Shown piece by piece: positions 20,309 to 27,968 of a stretch of DNA of 46,090 nucleotides (positions are counted from its first letter, which is position 1; each line of letters begins with the position of its first letter). Below the pieces are notes generated by a model. The model was not told the origin of the DNA, ran no database searches, and worked only from the letters and a program-made list of their open reading frames with translations. Origin of the DNA: Nocardioidaceae bacterium. Lineage in GTDB: Bacteria; Actinomycetota; Actinomycetes; Propionibacteriales; Nocardioidaceae. A program made the translations under genes and the position numbers. The stretch spans positions 1 through 46,090 of the forward strand of contig JAQSWV010000016.1 in the NCBI GenBank assembly GCA_029266455.1. Direction: 5' to 3'.

Positions 20309-20986
20309 GTGCTCCTCCTCGCCCTCGACACCGCAACGCCGGCGGTCACGGTGGCGGTCCACGACGGGAACCGGGTGCTGGCGGCACGGACCACGGTCGA
20401 CGCCCGGCGCCACGGCGAGCTGCTGGTGCCGCTGCTGGCCGAGGCGATGTCCGAGGCGGGGGCCGAGCCGCGAGACGTCACCGACATCGCGGTAGGGGTG
20501 GGGCCAGGACCTTTCACCGGGCTGCGGGTCGGGCTGGTGACGGCACGCACCACCGCCTCGGTGGTCGGGGCCGTCGTCCATGGGGTGTGCAGCCTCGACA
20601 TCATCGCCGCTGCCGTGTCGTCGGGTGCGCCGTTCGCGGTCGCCACGGACGCACGCCGGCACGAGGTCCACTGGGCGTCGTACGACGGGGCCGGGCGGCG
20701 TACCGACGGCCCCGCGGTCGACCGGCCGGCAGACCTCGCCCACAGGCTGGCAGCTGACGTCCCCGTGGTCGGGCGCGGCGCAGCGGTCTACGCCGACGAG
20801 CTGGCTCGCTCCGCACCACCGCTCGACGGGCCGCTGGACCCCGACGCGGCCGTGCTCGCCCAAGCGGTGGTCGATGGACGGGTGGAGCTGTTGGCGGTCG
20901 AGCCGCTGTACCTGCGCCGGCCCGACGCGCAGGTCCCAGGTCCGATGAAGCCGGTGGTCCCGCAGCACTGGCGGCGGCGACGGTGA
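20309..20986 (+). CDS. tsaB: t6A synthesis protein TsaB
   Basis: TsaB is an inactive TsaD paralogue that scaffolds the t6A threonylcarbamoyl transfer complex. The 225-residue product starts MLLLALDTATPAVTVAVHDG and has HGELLVPLL and GVGPGPFTGLRVGLVTA, the family hallmarks. It begins at a GTG after a TANNNT box. Its partners TsaE (upstream) and RimI (downstream) are present, but TsaD, which usually follows rimI, is not in this window. Confidence 0.94.
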   Translation: MLLLALDTATPAVTVAVHDGNRVLAARTTVDARRHGELLVPLLAEAMSEAGAEPRDVTDIAVGVGPGPFTGLRVGLVTARTTASVVGAVVHGVCSLDIIAAAVSSGAPFAVATDARRHEVHWASYDGAGRRTDGPAVDRPADLAHRLAADVPVVGRGAAVYADELARSAPPLDGPLDPDAAVLAQAVVDGRVELLAVEPLYLRRPDAQVPGPMKPVVPQHWRRRR

Positions 20987-21023
20987 CTGGCCGGAGGGGA
21001 CGTCGGCCTCCGGACCTCCGGCG

Positions 21024-21599
21024 GTGACCGGTGACGGGGTCGGGCGCGCACCCCTCGTGACGCTGAGACCGGCGAGCGTCTCCGACCTCGTCACGCTCGG
21101 GGACATCGAGCAGCGGTGCATGGGCCCCGATGCGTGGAGCCGGGAGGCGTTGGCCGCCGAGCTCGGCGCCGAGACCAGTGCCGCGGAGACCAGCGCCGCG
21201 GAGACCCGCGCCGCGGAGACCCGCGCCGCGGAGACCGGCGCCGCGGAGACCGGCGCCGACGAGGGAGGGGTGCGGCCGACACGCTATGCCGTGGTTGCGG
21301 AGCGGCCGGGGGGAGTCGTGGTCGGCTACGCCGTACTCCTCGCGGTCGCGACCACCGCCGACGTGCTGCGGGTGGCCGTGGACCCGGCCCACCGCGGCAG
21401 GGGCGTCGGCAGAGCACTGCTTGCCGACCTGCTGGCGGAGGCGTCCCGCCGCGGGTGCGATGCGGCCCTGCTCGAGGTGGGCGTGCCGAACTCCGCCGCC
21501 ACGGCGATGTACCGGGCGGCGGGGTTCACCGAGATCGGCCGGCGCCCGCGCTACTACGCCGGCGGGACCGACGCCAGCGTCATGCGGTTGCCGCTGTGA
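21024..21599 (+). CDS. rimI: Ribosomal protein S18 alanine acetyltransferase RimI-like, with repeat insertion
   Basis: GNAT acetyltransferase, probably for the N-terminus of S18 or other proteins. The acetyl-CoA loop is VAVDPAHRGRGVGRALL, and the C-terminus has LEVGVPNSAATAMYRAAGF and GRRPRYY. The family length is about 150 aa; this one is 191. The excess comes from six copies of the pentapeptide A-E-T-x-A at residues 49-78, inserted after the helix where RimI proteins have WSREAL. GTG at 21024 is annotated; GTG at 21057, just before TLRPAS, is also possible. The 3' end overlaps the convergent methyltransferase gene by 20 nt. Confidence 0.88.
   Translation: MTGDGVGRAPLVTLRPASVSDLVTLGDIEQRCMGPDAWSREALAAELGAETSAAETSAAETRAAETRAAETGAAETGADEGGVRPTRYAVVAERPGGVVVGYAVLLAVATTADVLRVAVDPAHRGRGVGRALLADLLAEASRRGCDAALLEVGVPNSAATAMYRAAGFTEIGRRPRYYAGGTDASVMRLPL
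21168..21257 (+). repeat. In-frame 15-bp tandem repeat, six copies, in rimI
   Basis: Six units of 15 bp (GCCGCGGAGACCNGC type) encode AETSA, AETSA, AETRA, AETRA, AETGA, AETGA. The units occur as pairs sharing the same variable residue, which suggests stepwise duplication. Changes in copy number would keep the reading frame. Confidence 0.9.
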
Positions 21600-22662
21600 C
21601 CGGCTGCAGCCGGTAGAAGCGCCACAGCTCGTTGTCGATGGGCAGCACCTCGATGCCGTCGAAGCCGGCGTCCTGGGCGTACCTGCGCAGTGTGTCCGGC
21701 CGCATCACCGTGCCGGTGCCCGCCGACGGCGAGTGCGACATGCCGTCGGGCAGGCAGATCAGCATGGACAGGCCGTACATGAACCTCTCGACGTCGTCCC
21801 CGGCACCGGCGAACTGTTCGGGGACCCGCTCGTCCATCACGATCACGTGACCGTCCGGGCGTGCCAGTCGGCGCATGGCGCCCAGCACCGCCACCGGGTC
21901 GGCGAGGTCGTGGATGCACTCGAAGGCCGTGACCACGTCGTAGTCGCCTGCCCGGTCGACGGCCGCGGCGTCGACGTGGGCGAAGCGCACCCGCTCGGCG
22001 ACGCCGGCATCGGTCGCGTGCTTGCGGGCGGCCAGCACCGACGCCTCGTCCAGGTCGTAGCCGTCCACCCGGGTGTCCGGGTACGCCAGGGCGATCGCGA
22101 TCGACGACCATCCCTCGCCGCAGCCGACGTCGGCGACCTCTGCGCCGGCCTGGAGCCGGGCGTGCAGGTCGGGGACGGCCGGGAACCAGTCGGCGCCGAG
22201 GGCGGACATGAACCAGGGCCGGTTCATGTCGGCCTGGCTGGTCCGCATGTCGGGTCCGTAGCCGCTCCAGGGCACCCCGCCGCCGGTGCGGTACGCCTGC
22301 ATCAGCGCGGGCAGCTGCTGGCCGGCGGCGGTGATCATCCGGGCGAGGGGAGCCAGGTACGCGAGGCTGTCCCGGTCCAGCAGGACGGTGGCGTGGTCCG
22401 CGGGCAGCGAGTATCGCCGGTCGGCAGCCGGAGCGGACGGGTCGTCCACCTCGAGCAGCCCGGTGACGGTCTGCTGCTCGAGCCACTCGGCGGCGTAGCG
22501 TGGCGCGATGCCTGCTGCGTTGGCCGATTCCTCGCTGGTCAAGGCGCCGCGGGTGTGCAGTGCCTCGTAGAGGCCCAGCTGCTCGCCCAGGTAGATGGTC
22601 GTGAGGTCCAGAGAGCCGAGTGTCGCCTCGAAGAGGCGCTCGGACAGCTGGTCGGTGTTCAT
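21580..22662 (-). CDS. SAM-dependent methyltransferase with winged-helix N-terminus
   Basis: A 360-residue protein with an N-terminal winged-helix-like segment (about 1-95) and a class I methyltransferase domain (about 155-340). Motif I is VADVGCGEGWSSIA, followed by VDGYDLDEAS, ECIHDLADPV and the strand GHVIVMDERV. The layout resembles mycobacterial Rv2258c-type methyltransferases; the substrate is unknown. I chose ATG at 22662 because CAGGAG lies 4 nt upstream; an ATG five codons earlier (22677) lacks this. It is last in a minus-strand group with the GNAT and micro-ORF, and its 3' end overlaps rimI. Confidence 0.82.
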   Translation of the reverse strand: MNTDQLSERLFEATLGSLDLTTIYLGEQLGLYEALHTRGALTSEESANAAGIAPRYAAEWLEQQTVTGLLEVDDPSAPAADRRYSLPADHATVLLDRDSLAYLAPLARMITAAGQQLPALMQAYRTGGGVPWSGYGPDMRTSQADMNRPWFMSALGADWFPAVPDLHARLQAGAEVADVGCGEGWSSIAIALAYPDTRVDGYDLDEASVLAARKHATDAGVAERVRFAHVDAAAVDRAGDYDVVTAFECIHDLADPVAVLGAMRRLARPDGHVIVMDERVPEQFAGAGDDVERFMYGLSMLICLPDGMSHSPSAGTGTVMRPDTLRRYAQDAGFDGIEVLPIDNELWRFYRLQPVTAATA

Positions 22663-22753
22663 GGGACTCCTGTTCATCGCGGTCGGTGTCGAGCGGACGT
22701 GAGCGTCGGTGCAGGTCGTGGGGACTCGCTCCTGGGGTCTGGGCGGCAGTCTC

Positions 22754-23614
22754 TCAGCGGGGTCGCGACCACAGGGTGAAGCGCGACACCGGAAGGAACC
22801 CGACACGTTCGGCGCCGGGCCGGCTGGCGTCGGTGAACAGGCCGGCCGCCGGTAGTCCGGGTGCGGAGAGCAGCCGCTCCCGCACCAGTGCGTACCAGTG
22901 CCCCCGGCGACGCGCCATGGGCAGCGTGACGCCGAAGGAGAAGTGGGCGATGCCGCAGTCGACGAAGAGCCCGCCTGCTGTCACCGGCTCACCCCGGTCG
23001 TAGGCCAGCCACAGGCGCAGCCGGTCGTCGTCGAGGATGCGGGGGTCGAGGAGCGCTCCCGGCAGCGAGGGCTGGACGTCGGGGAACGGATACCCCTCGA
23101 CCACCACGCTCTCCCAGCGCCGCACGGCGGCGGCGTCGGCGACACGCTCGATGCTCACGTCCGAGGCGCCGGGGAGCCTGCCATCGGGCGGACGCAGCAT
23201 CAGCGGCGGGTGGCCCTCGAGCTGCCAGCCGTACCGTTGCAGATCCGGCGTCGGCCACGGACTCCACAGGTAGACGGTGCCGACGCCGGTCGAGTAGAAG
23301 CCATCCAGCTCGGACAGCGTGGCTGCCGGGTCGCGGAGGCTGTCCGGGTGCAGCAGCAGCGTGGCGTTGAGCACCGTGGCCGGCCGACCCAGGTCGGCGG
23401 CTGCATACCACGAGGTGCGCCGGAACCGGCCGCCCCCGGCGCCGGCGACCGCCTCGAGGTACGCCGCGTGGTTGTCGACGTACTGGCGGGTCAGCGTGTC
23501 GCCGGGTGGGGTGGTCGGCTGCCAGCCGTCCTCGAGCGGTGGGGGGCTCGCGACCGTCGTGGCGCCCGGCCCGGGGGAGGAAGGGGACTCGGCAGCGGCG
23601 GCCAGCGCGTTCAT
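22754..23614 (-). CDS. GNAT-type acetyltransferase (putative)
   Basis: A 286-residue protein whose C-terminal half looks like a GNAT fold: LWLAYDRGEPVTAGGLF, then HFSFGVTLPMARRRGHWYAL as the acetyl-CoA loop region, then a C-terminal RVGFLPVSRFTLW. The N-terminal half contains Pro-rich sequence and a region that may be a second, degenerate domain. Substrate is unknown. The ATG overlaps the stop of the upstream 45-codon gene (ATGA), so the two are translationally coupled. 91 nt separate it from the downstream methyltransferase. Confidence 0.65.
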   Translation of the reverse strand: MNALAAAAESPSSPGPGATTVASPPPLEDGWQPTTPPGDTLTRQYVDNHAAYLEAVAGAGGGRFRRTSWYAAADLGRPATVLNATLLLHPDSLRDPAATLSELDGFYSTGVGTVYLWSPWPTPDLQRYGWQLEGHPPLMLRPPDGRLPGASDVSIERVADAAAVRRWESVVVEGYPFPDVQPSLPGALLDPRILDDDRLRLWLAYDRGEPVTAGGLFVDCGIAHFSFGVTLPMARRRGHWYALVRERLLSAPGLPAAGLFTDASRPGAERVGFLPVSRFTLWSRPR

Positions 23615-23748
23615 CGAACCGATCCGGCGCGACGGCGGCGCCGGCCGCGGCCGACGGCGGAGGTGGCCAGCCGGCGCTCGCTGGCCTCCCGGATCAGCTC
23701 GTCCTGCCGGTCGTAGGTCTGGCGCATGTACAGGTACGCGGCGTTCAT
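23611..23748 (-). CDS. 45-residue micro-protein, coupled to GNAT gene
   Basis: An uncharacterised small gene. The product starts MNAAYLYMRQTYDRQDELIR and has a helical, charged N-terminal half followed by a strongly basic tail with a run of Arg residues (GRGRRRRRAGSVR). Evidence that it is real: AAGGAG lies 7 nt before the ATG, a near-perfect Shine-Dalgarno, and the TGA overlaps the ATG of the GNAT gene as ATGA. It is the first gene of a minus-strand group divergent from the SARP regulator. Function is unknown; a leader peptide or small RNA/DNA-binding protein is possible. Confidence 0.65.
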   Translation of the reverse strand: MNAAYLYMRQTYDRQDELIREASERRLATSAVGRGRRRRRAGSVR

Positions 23749-23952
23749 GGCGGTGCTCCTTCACAGTTCCTCCGGTCCGCCGCGGCGGCCCTTGGAGGTC
23801 CGTCCCGGTCCGGTCGGCGTCGGCGGGTTCGACGGGGTTCGACGCGGACAACGCTGCCCTGGACTCCTTTCACACCGCTGACAGATCGCTGTCGCCGGCC
23901 TGGCGAGCACCGGTCGCTGGACCGGCTGCTGGACCGTTGCCATGCTTCCCCG
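23749..23952. promoter_or_regulatory. Divergent control region of SARP regulator and micro-ORF group
   Basis: This 204-bp gap has several repeated motifs. GGTTCGACG occurs twice in direct orientation (23826-23834 and 23836-23844, period 10). GACAG-ATCG-CTGTC is a perfect palindrome at 23880-23893. GCTGGACCG occurs twice (23916-23924 and 23928-23936, period 12). SARP proteins bind short direct repeats, so these are candidate operators. No clear -10 or -35 was found. Confidence 0.4.
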
Positions 23953-26943
23953 GTGACACCGGCGCCGGACGACGTCGAGCTGTTGGTGCTCGGCCCGCTC
24001 GCGGTACGGGTCGGCGCCGAGGTCGTGGTGCCCTCGGGCCGGCAGGCACGCCTGCTCGCCTCGCTCGCTCTGGCGAACGCGCGGGTGGTCAGTGCCGACC
24101 GGCTCATCGACGAGAGCTGGGGCGACGACCCACCGGAGTCCGCACGGGCAGCACTGCACACCGTCGTCGCCCGGCTGCGACGCGCCCTCGGCGCCGGCGG
24201 TGTCGCCCTGGTCCGCCGCGCCCCGGGGTACGCCCTGGAGCTGCCCCGCGAAGCGCGTGACTCCGAGCGGTTCGCGGACCTGTGCCGACGGGCACGGGCG
24301 GTCGACCCGCAGTCGGCGGTGTCCGCCCTCGACGAGGCCCTCGCGCTGTGGCGCGGGCCGGCGTGGGGCGACCTGGGCGACGACCTCGCCCGGGCGGACG
24401 CTGCGCGGCTGGAGGAGGCAAGGATCCAGGCGCGTGAGGACAGAGCCGACGCGCTGCTGCGGGCAGGTCGCCTGGGCGAGGCGGTGGCCGACCTGGAGGC
24501 CCTGGTCGCCGAGCACCCGCTGCGCGAACGCGGTGTCGGGCTGCTCATGGACGCGGTCCGTAGGGAGCGCTCCACCGCCGACGCGCTGGACGTCTTCGCG
24601 CGTCATCGGCGGCTCCTGGCCGAGGAGCTCGGCCTCGACCCCTCACCCCACCTGCAGGCGCTGTACGACCGGACCCTGCGACAGGAGACGGCTGATCCGC
24701 CTCTCGCGGTGGCCGACCTGCCGCCCGACCCGGTGGACGTCCTCCCGAACAGCGAGGAGGCCGGACAAGGGCCGGGCCCGGCGGTGGCGGCCGTCGATCG
24801 TGCACCGTCGTGGGGGCTGGTCGGCCGTACGTCCGAGCTGGCCGCCCTGCGTCGCCTGATCGGACAGCAGCGCCTCGTCTCGGTGGTGGGTCCGGGCGGT
24901 GTCGGCAAGACCCGGCTGGTCGCTCACCTGGCGGGCGAGCTGGCCGGGCCGACCTACTGGGTCGATCTTGCGGCGACCACCGACTCGGACGCCGTCCCGC
25001 AGCTGGTGGCCGACGCACTGGGTGTGGAGGCGCATCCGGGGACGACGCTGCTGGCGGCCCTGCGGCTGCGGGCCGCGGAGGCCTCCGGCCTGCTGGTCCT
25101 GGACAGCTGCGAGCATCTGTTGGACGCCGTGGCCCGCCTGGTGGTGCGCTTGGTGCAGCTCGGGTCGAAGCTGCATGTGGTCGCGACCAGCCGGGAGCGG
25201 CTGGGTGTCGAGGGGGAAGTGGTCGAGGCCCTGGCACCGCTGGCCCTGCCGTCCCCCGGCAGTGCGGACGCGCAGGCACCGGCGGTGGAGCTTTTCCTGC
25301 GCCGTGCGCGCGCCGTCACCGCCGACCTCCCACTGTCCGATCCACTGCTGCGGCGGGTCGGCGACATCTGCCGCAGCCTGGACGGCCTGCCGCTGGCCAT
25401 CGAGCTGGCGGCCACCCGGGTGGGCACGCTCACCGTCGACGACCTCGCTGATCGGCTGGACCGCCGGCTCGACGTCCTGGCCAGCGGATCGCGTACCGCT
25501 CCCGACCGGCATCGCACGCTGCGGGCGGTCGTCGACTGGTCGTACGAGCTGCTCGGGGAGCAGGAGCGGGCCGTCTTCGCCAGGCTGGCGGTCTTCGCCG
25601 CCGAGTTCGACCTCGCCGCCGCCGAGCAGGTGGCGGCCTCGGACGGTCTTGCCGCATCCCAGGTCGCCGACGTGGTGGGCCGGCTGGCCGACCAGTCGAT
25701 GCTCGTCCGTCCCGGCACTGTCGGCCGGGGCCGCTATCGCATGTTGGAGACGTTGCGCGAGTACGCACTCGGCCAGATGTCGTCCGAGCAGCTCTCGCTG
25801 GCGCGGCGGCGCCATGCCGAGTGGGTCGTGGAACTGGCCGAAGCCGCCGAGCGGGGCGTCGGCGGCCCCGACGAGGCAGCGTGGGTGACCAGGCTGGACG
25901 AGGTGGTCGACGACATCCGCGCAGCCTGGCAGTGGGCCGAGTCGAGCGGCTCGCTGGCGGCAGCGTCCCGGCTCGTTGCGGCCCTCGGGCGGTGGGCGCA
26001 GATGCGGATACGGCCGGACGTGCTGCGCTGGGGGGAGCGGCTGGCCGCCCTCGAGCCCGATGCCGGCCTCCCCCGCTACGCCGAGGCAGTCGCCGTCGGC
26101 GGCTTCGGGGCCTGGGCCGACGGCCGGCTGGACGATGCCCGGAGCCTCGCCGAGAGTGCCGTCGCCGCGGCGGGCGGGCCCGACGAGCCGGCCGCGACCA
26201 AGGCGCTCGAGGTGCTCAGCGACGTCTGCCTGCTCGCCGGCGACCTCGAGAGGTCGGCCGCCTGGGCACGGCAGGCCGCCCAGGTCAGTGCGGCTGCAGG
26301 TCATGAGGTCGACGCGACGCTCGAGCTGGCCAACGTCACCCTGGCCGGTTGCTACGCCGGCGAGCCGGTGGAGGGCGTGCTTGCCGAGACCCTGCGTACC
26401 GCGGCAGCGTCGCGGTCGCCGACGGCCCGAGCCATGGCCCTGTTCGTCGAGGGAGAGGTCCGGGCAGACAGCGACCCCGACCGGGCGATGGCCGCGCTGG
26501 AGGAGTCGCGCCGCGTCGCCGAACAGGTGCGCAACCGGTTCGTGGGCGGGCTCGCGATGACCTCGGCGATCTCGCTGCGCGCACGGCACGGGGAGCCTGG
26601 TCCGGCCGCGTACCGGCTGTTCGCCGAGGCGGTGGCGCACTGGCGGGTCACCGGCAACCGCACCCTCCAGCTCACCACGCTGCGCAACCTCGTGATCCTG
26701 CTCGTGCGCGCCGGTGCGGATGTCGCGGCCGTGGAGCTGGCCGCGGCGATCGCCGCGCGCACCGACATCCATGCCACGTACGGCGAAGAGGCTCGGCGGC
26801 TGCGCGACGCGGCAGGCACGGCGCGCTCGCGACTGCCGGAGCGCGTGAGCGGCGAGGCGACCACCCGCGGCTCGGCCCGGACGCTGGACGATGCGGCTCG
26901 AGTGGTACTGCGCGTCCTGGACGGCCTCCAGCGTCCAGCGTGA
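23953..26943 (+). CDS. SARP/AfsR-type transcriptional regulator with NB-ARC domain
   Basis: A 996-residue multidomain regulator. Order: an OmpR-like winged helix (about 5-95, LGPLAVRVGAEVVVPSGRQA), a bacterial transcriptional activation domain (about 100-250), an NB-ARC-type ATPase (about 290-560; Walker A VGPGGVGKTRL near 314, Walker B LLVLDSCEHLL, then GLPLAIELAATR), and an Ala-rich helical TPR-like C-terminus. No C-terminal LuxR helix-turn-helix is visible. AfsR-like proteins control secondary metabolism or stress genes. I chose GTG at 23953 (MTPAPDDVELLVLG); the upstream open frame is non-conserved antisense to the GNAT gene. The divergent methyltransferase/GNAT group is the likely target. 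Confidence 0.88.
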   Translation: MTPAPDDVELLVLGPLAVRVGAEVVVPSGRQARLLASLALANARVVSADRLIDESWGDDPPESARAALHTVVARLRRALGAGGVALVRRAPGYALELPREARDSERFADLCRRARAVDPQSAVSALDEALALWRGPAWGDLGDDLARADAARLEEARIQAREDRADALLRAGRLGEAVADLEALVAEHPLRERGVGLLMDAVRRERSTADALDVFARHRRLLAEELGLDPSPHLQALYDRTLRQETADPPLAVADLPPDPVDVLPNSEEAGQGPGPAVAAVDRAPSWGLVGRTSELAALRRLIGQQRLVSVVGPGGVGKTRLVAHLAGELAGPTYWVDLAATTDSDAVPQLVADALGVEAHPGTTLLAALRLRAAEASGLLVLDSCEHLLDAVARLVVRLVQLGSKLHVVATSRERLGVEGEVVEALAPLALPSPGSADAQAPAVELFLRRARAVTADLPLSDPLLRRVGDICRSLDGLPLAIELAATRVGTLTVDDLADRLDRRLDVLASGSRTAPDRHRTLRAVVDWSYELLGEQERAVFARLAVFAAEFDLAAAEQVAASDGLAASQVADVVGRLADQSMLVRPGTVGRGRYRMLETLREYALGQMSSEQLSLARRRHAEWVVELAEAAERGVGGPDEAAWVTRLDEVVDDIRAAWQWAESSGSLAAASRLVAALGRWAQMRIRPDVLRWGERLAALEPDAGLPRYAEAVAVGGFGAWADGRLDDARSLAESAVAAAGGPDEPAATKALEVLSDVCLLAGDLERSAAWARQAAQVSAAAGHEVDATLELANVTLAGCYAGEPVEGVLAETLRTAAASRSPTARAMALFVEGEVRADSDPDRAMAALEESRRVAEQVRNRFVGGLAMTSAISLRARHGEPGPAAYRLFAEAVAHWRVTGNRTLQLTTLRNLVILLVRAGADVAAVELAAAIAARTDIHATYGEEARRLRDAAGTARSRLPERVSGEATTRGSARTLDDAARVVLRVLDGLQRPA

Positions 26944-26960
26944 GGGACACTGCCCGGCAC

Positions 26961-26966
26961 TACGGT
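26961..26966 (+). promoter_or_regulatory. -10 box for a probable leaderless acyltransferase mRNA
   Basis: TACGGT (26961-26966) fits TANNNT and is followed by 6 nt and the GTG at 26973. The gene lies directly after the SARP gene, so co-transcription from upstream is also possible. Confidence 0.35.
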
Positions 26967-26972
26967 GGCCGG

Positions 26973-27737
26973 GTGCTGGACCTCACGTACCGTCCCCTGA
27001 CGGTCGCGGTCGCGGTCGCCTTCCGGCTGCTGCGACTGCGGGTCGACGTGACCGGCAGCGAGCACGTGCCGACCACCGGTGGTGCGGTGCTGGCGCTCAA
27101 CCACGTCAGCTACGTCGACTTCGTGCTCGCCGGGATCGCGACCCAGCAGAGCAGGAGGAAGGTGCGCTTCCTGGCCAAACGCGAGCTGTTCTCGTCCCGG
27201 TTGACCGGTCCACTGATGCGGTCGCTGCACCACATCGAGGTCGACCGCACCGCCGGCAGCGGCTCGTTCGACGAGGCGGTGCGCTATCTGGCCGCCGACG
27301 AGCTGGTGGGGCTCTTCCCGGAGGCGACCATCAGCCGGTCCTTCGAGCTCAAGCAGTTCAAGACCGGCGCGGTCAGGTTGGCCGCCGCGGCCCGGGTGCC
27401 GTTGGTGCCGGCCGTGCTGTGGGGGACGCAGCGCATGGTCACCAAGGACCGACCGCGCGACCTCTCCCGCGGCCAGACCGTCACGATCCACGTCGGGGCG
27501 CCGCTGCACCCTGCCGGAGCAGACGTGGTGGCCGAGACGGCCGAGCTGCGGGAGCATATGGGCACGCTGCTCGACCGGGCCATCCGCACCTACCCGGAGC
27601 AGACCGCGGGTGCCTGGTGGCTGCCCGCTTCGTACGGAGGCACCGCCCCGAGCCCCGAGGAGGCCCAGCGGCTCGACGCTGCGGAGCAACGGCGACGCGC
27701 GGAGGCTGCGGAGCGGCGGAGTCCTAGTCGCCGGTGA
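26973..27737 (+). CDS. 1-acyl-glycerol-3-phosphate acyltransferase family (PlsC-like)
   Basis: A 254-residue membrane-associated acyltransferase for phospholipid or related acyl transfer. The catalytic HX4D motif is in [10 protein letters not shown]; the substrate motif FPEATIS and the [10 protein letters not shown] strand follow. A hydrophobic segment near the N-terminus ([12 protein letters not shown]) fits membrane association. GTG at 26973 follows a TANNNT box; an alternative GTG at 26940 overlaps the SARP stop (GTGA) and adds 11 residues. The Arg/Glu/Ala-rich C-terminus is low complexity, and the last bases overlap the DUF664 remnant on the other strand. Confidence 0.88.
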   Translation: MLDLTYRPLTVAVAVAFRLLRLRVDVTGSEHVPTTGGAVLALNHVSYVDFVLAGIATQQSRRKVRFLAKRELFSSRLTGPLMRSLHHIEVDRTAGSGSFDEAVRYLAADELVGLFPEATISRSFELKQFKTGAVRLAAAARVPLVPAVLWGTQRMVTKDRPRDLSRGQTVTIHVGAPLHPAGADVVAETAELREHMGTLLDRAIRTYPEQTAGAWWLPASYGGTAPSPEEAQRLDAAEQRRRAEAAERRSPSRR

Positions 27738-27828
27738 CGCCGTCGGCCATCTGGCGGAGCAGGTCGAGGTGGCCGTTGTGCCGGGCCGTCTCCTCGATCA
27801 TGTGCAGGATCACCCAGCGCAGCGTCGG
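27724..27828 (-). pseudogene. 3' remnant of a DinB/DUF664-family gene
   Basis: Read on the minus strand, this stretch encodes [20 protein letters not shown], then [13 protein letters not shown] and a TAG stop. That is the conserved C-terminal helix of DUF664 (DinB-like, putative metal-binding) proteins, including its His residues. Upstream of it the frame loses resemblance to the family (Arg/Cys-rich), and there is no space for the missing ~130 residues. The 231-bp gap 27738-27968 otherwise shows nothing. It looks like a decayed gene truncated at its 5' side. Confidence 0.6.
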
Positions 27829-27968
27829 GGGATGCTGCGCTGTCCATGCCGGCGTGGTGTCGGTCCGGGTGCTGGCCACTGTCGCGACTCTGCAGCCTCC
27901 GCTCCGGCGTCGACAGCGCGGGGACCTGACCAGGCGGTCCGAGGCCCGGCCTGTCCACCGGGTCGTGC

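Noticed and set aside
23506-23952. N-terminal extension of the SARP regulator
   Set aside because: The frame is antisense to the GNAT and micro-ORF genes and has no domain; the winged helix begins right after GTG 23953.
27590-27958. 122-codon minus-strand frame after the acyltransferase gene
   Set aside because: It is a low-complexity shadow; the DUF664 remnant is in a different frame.
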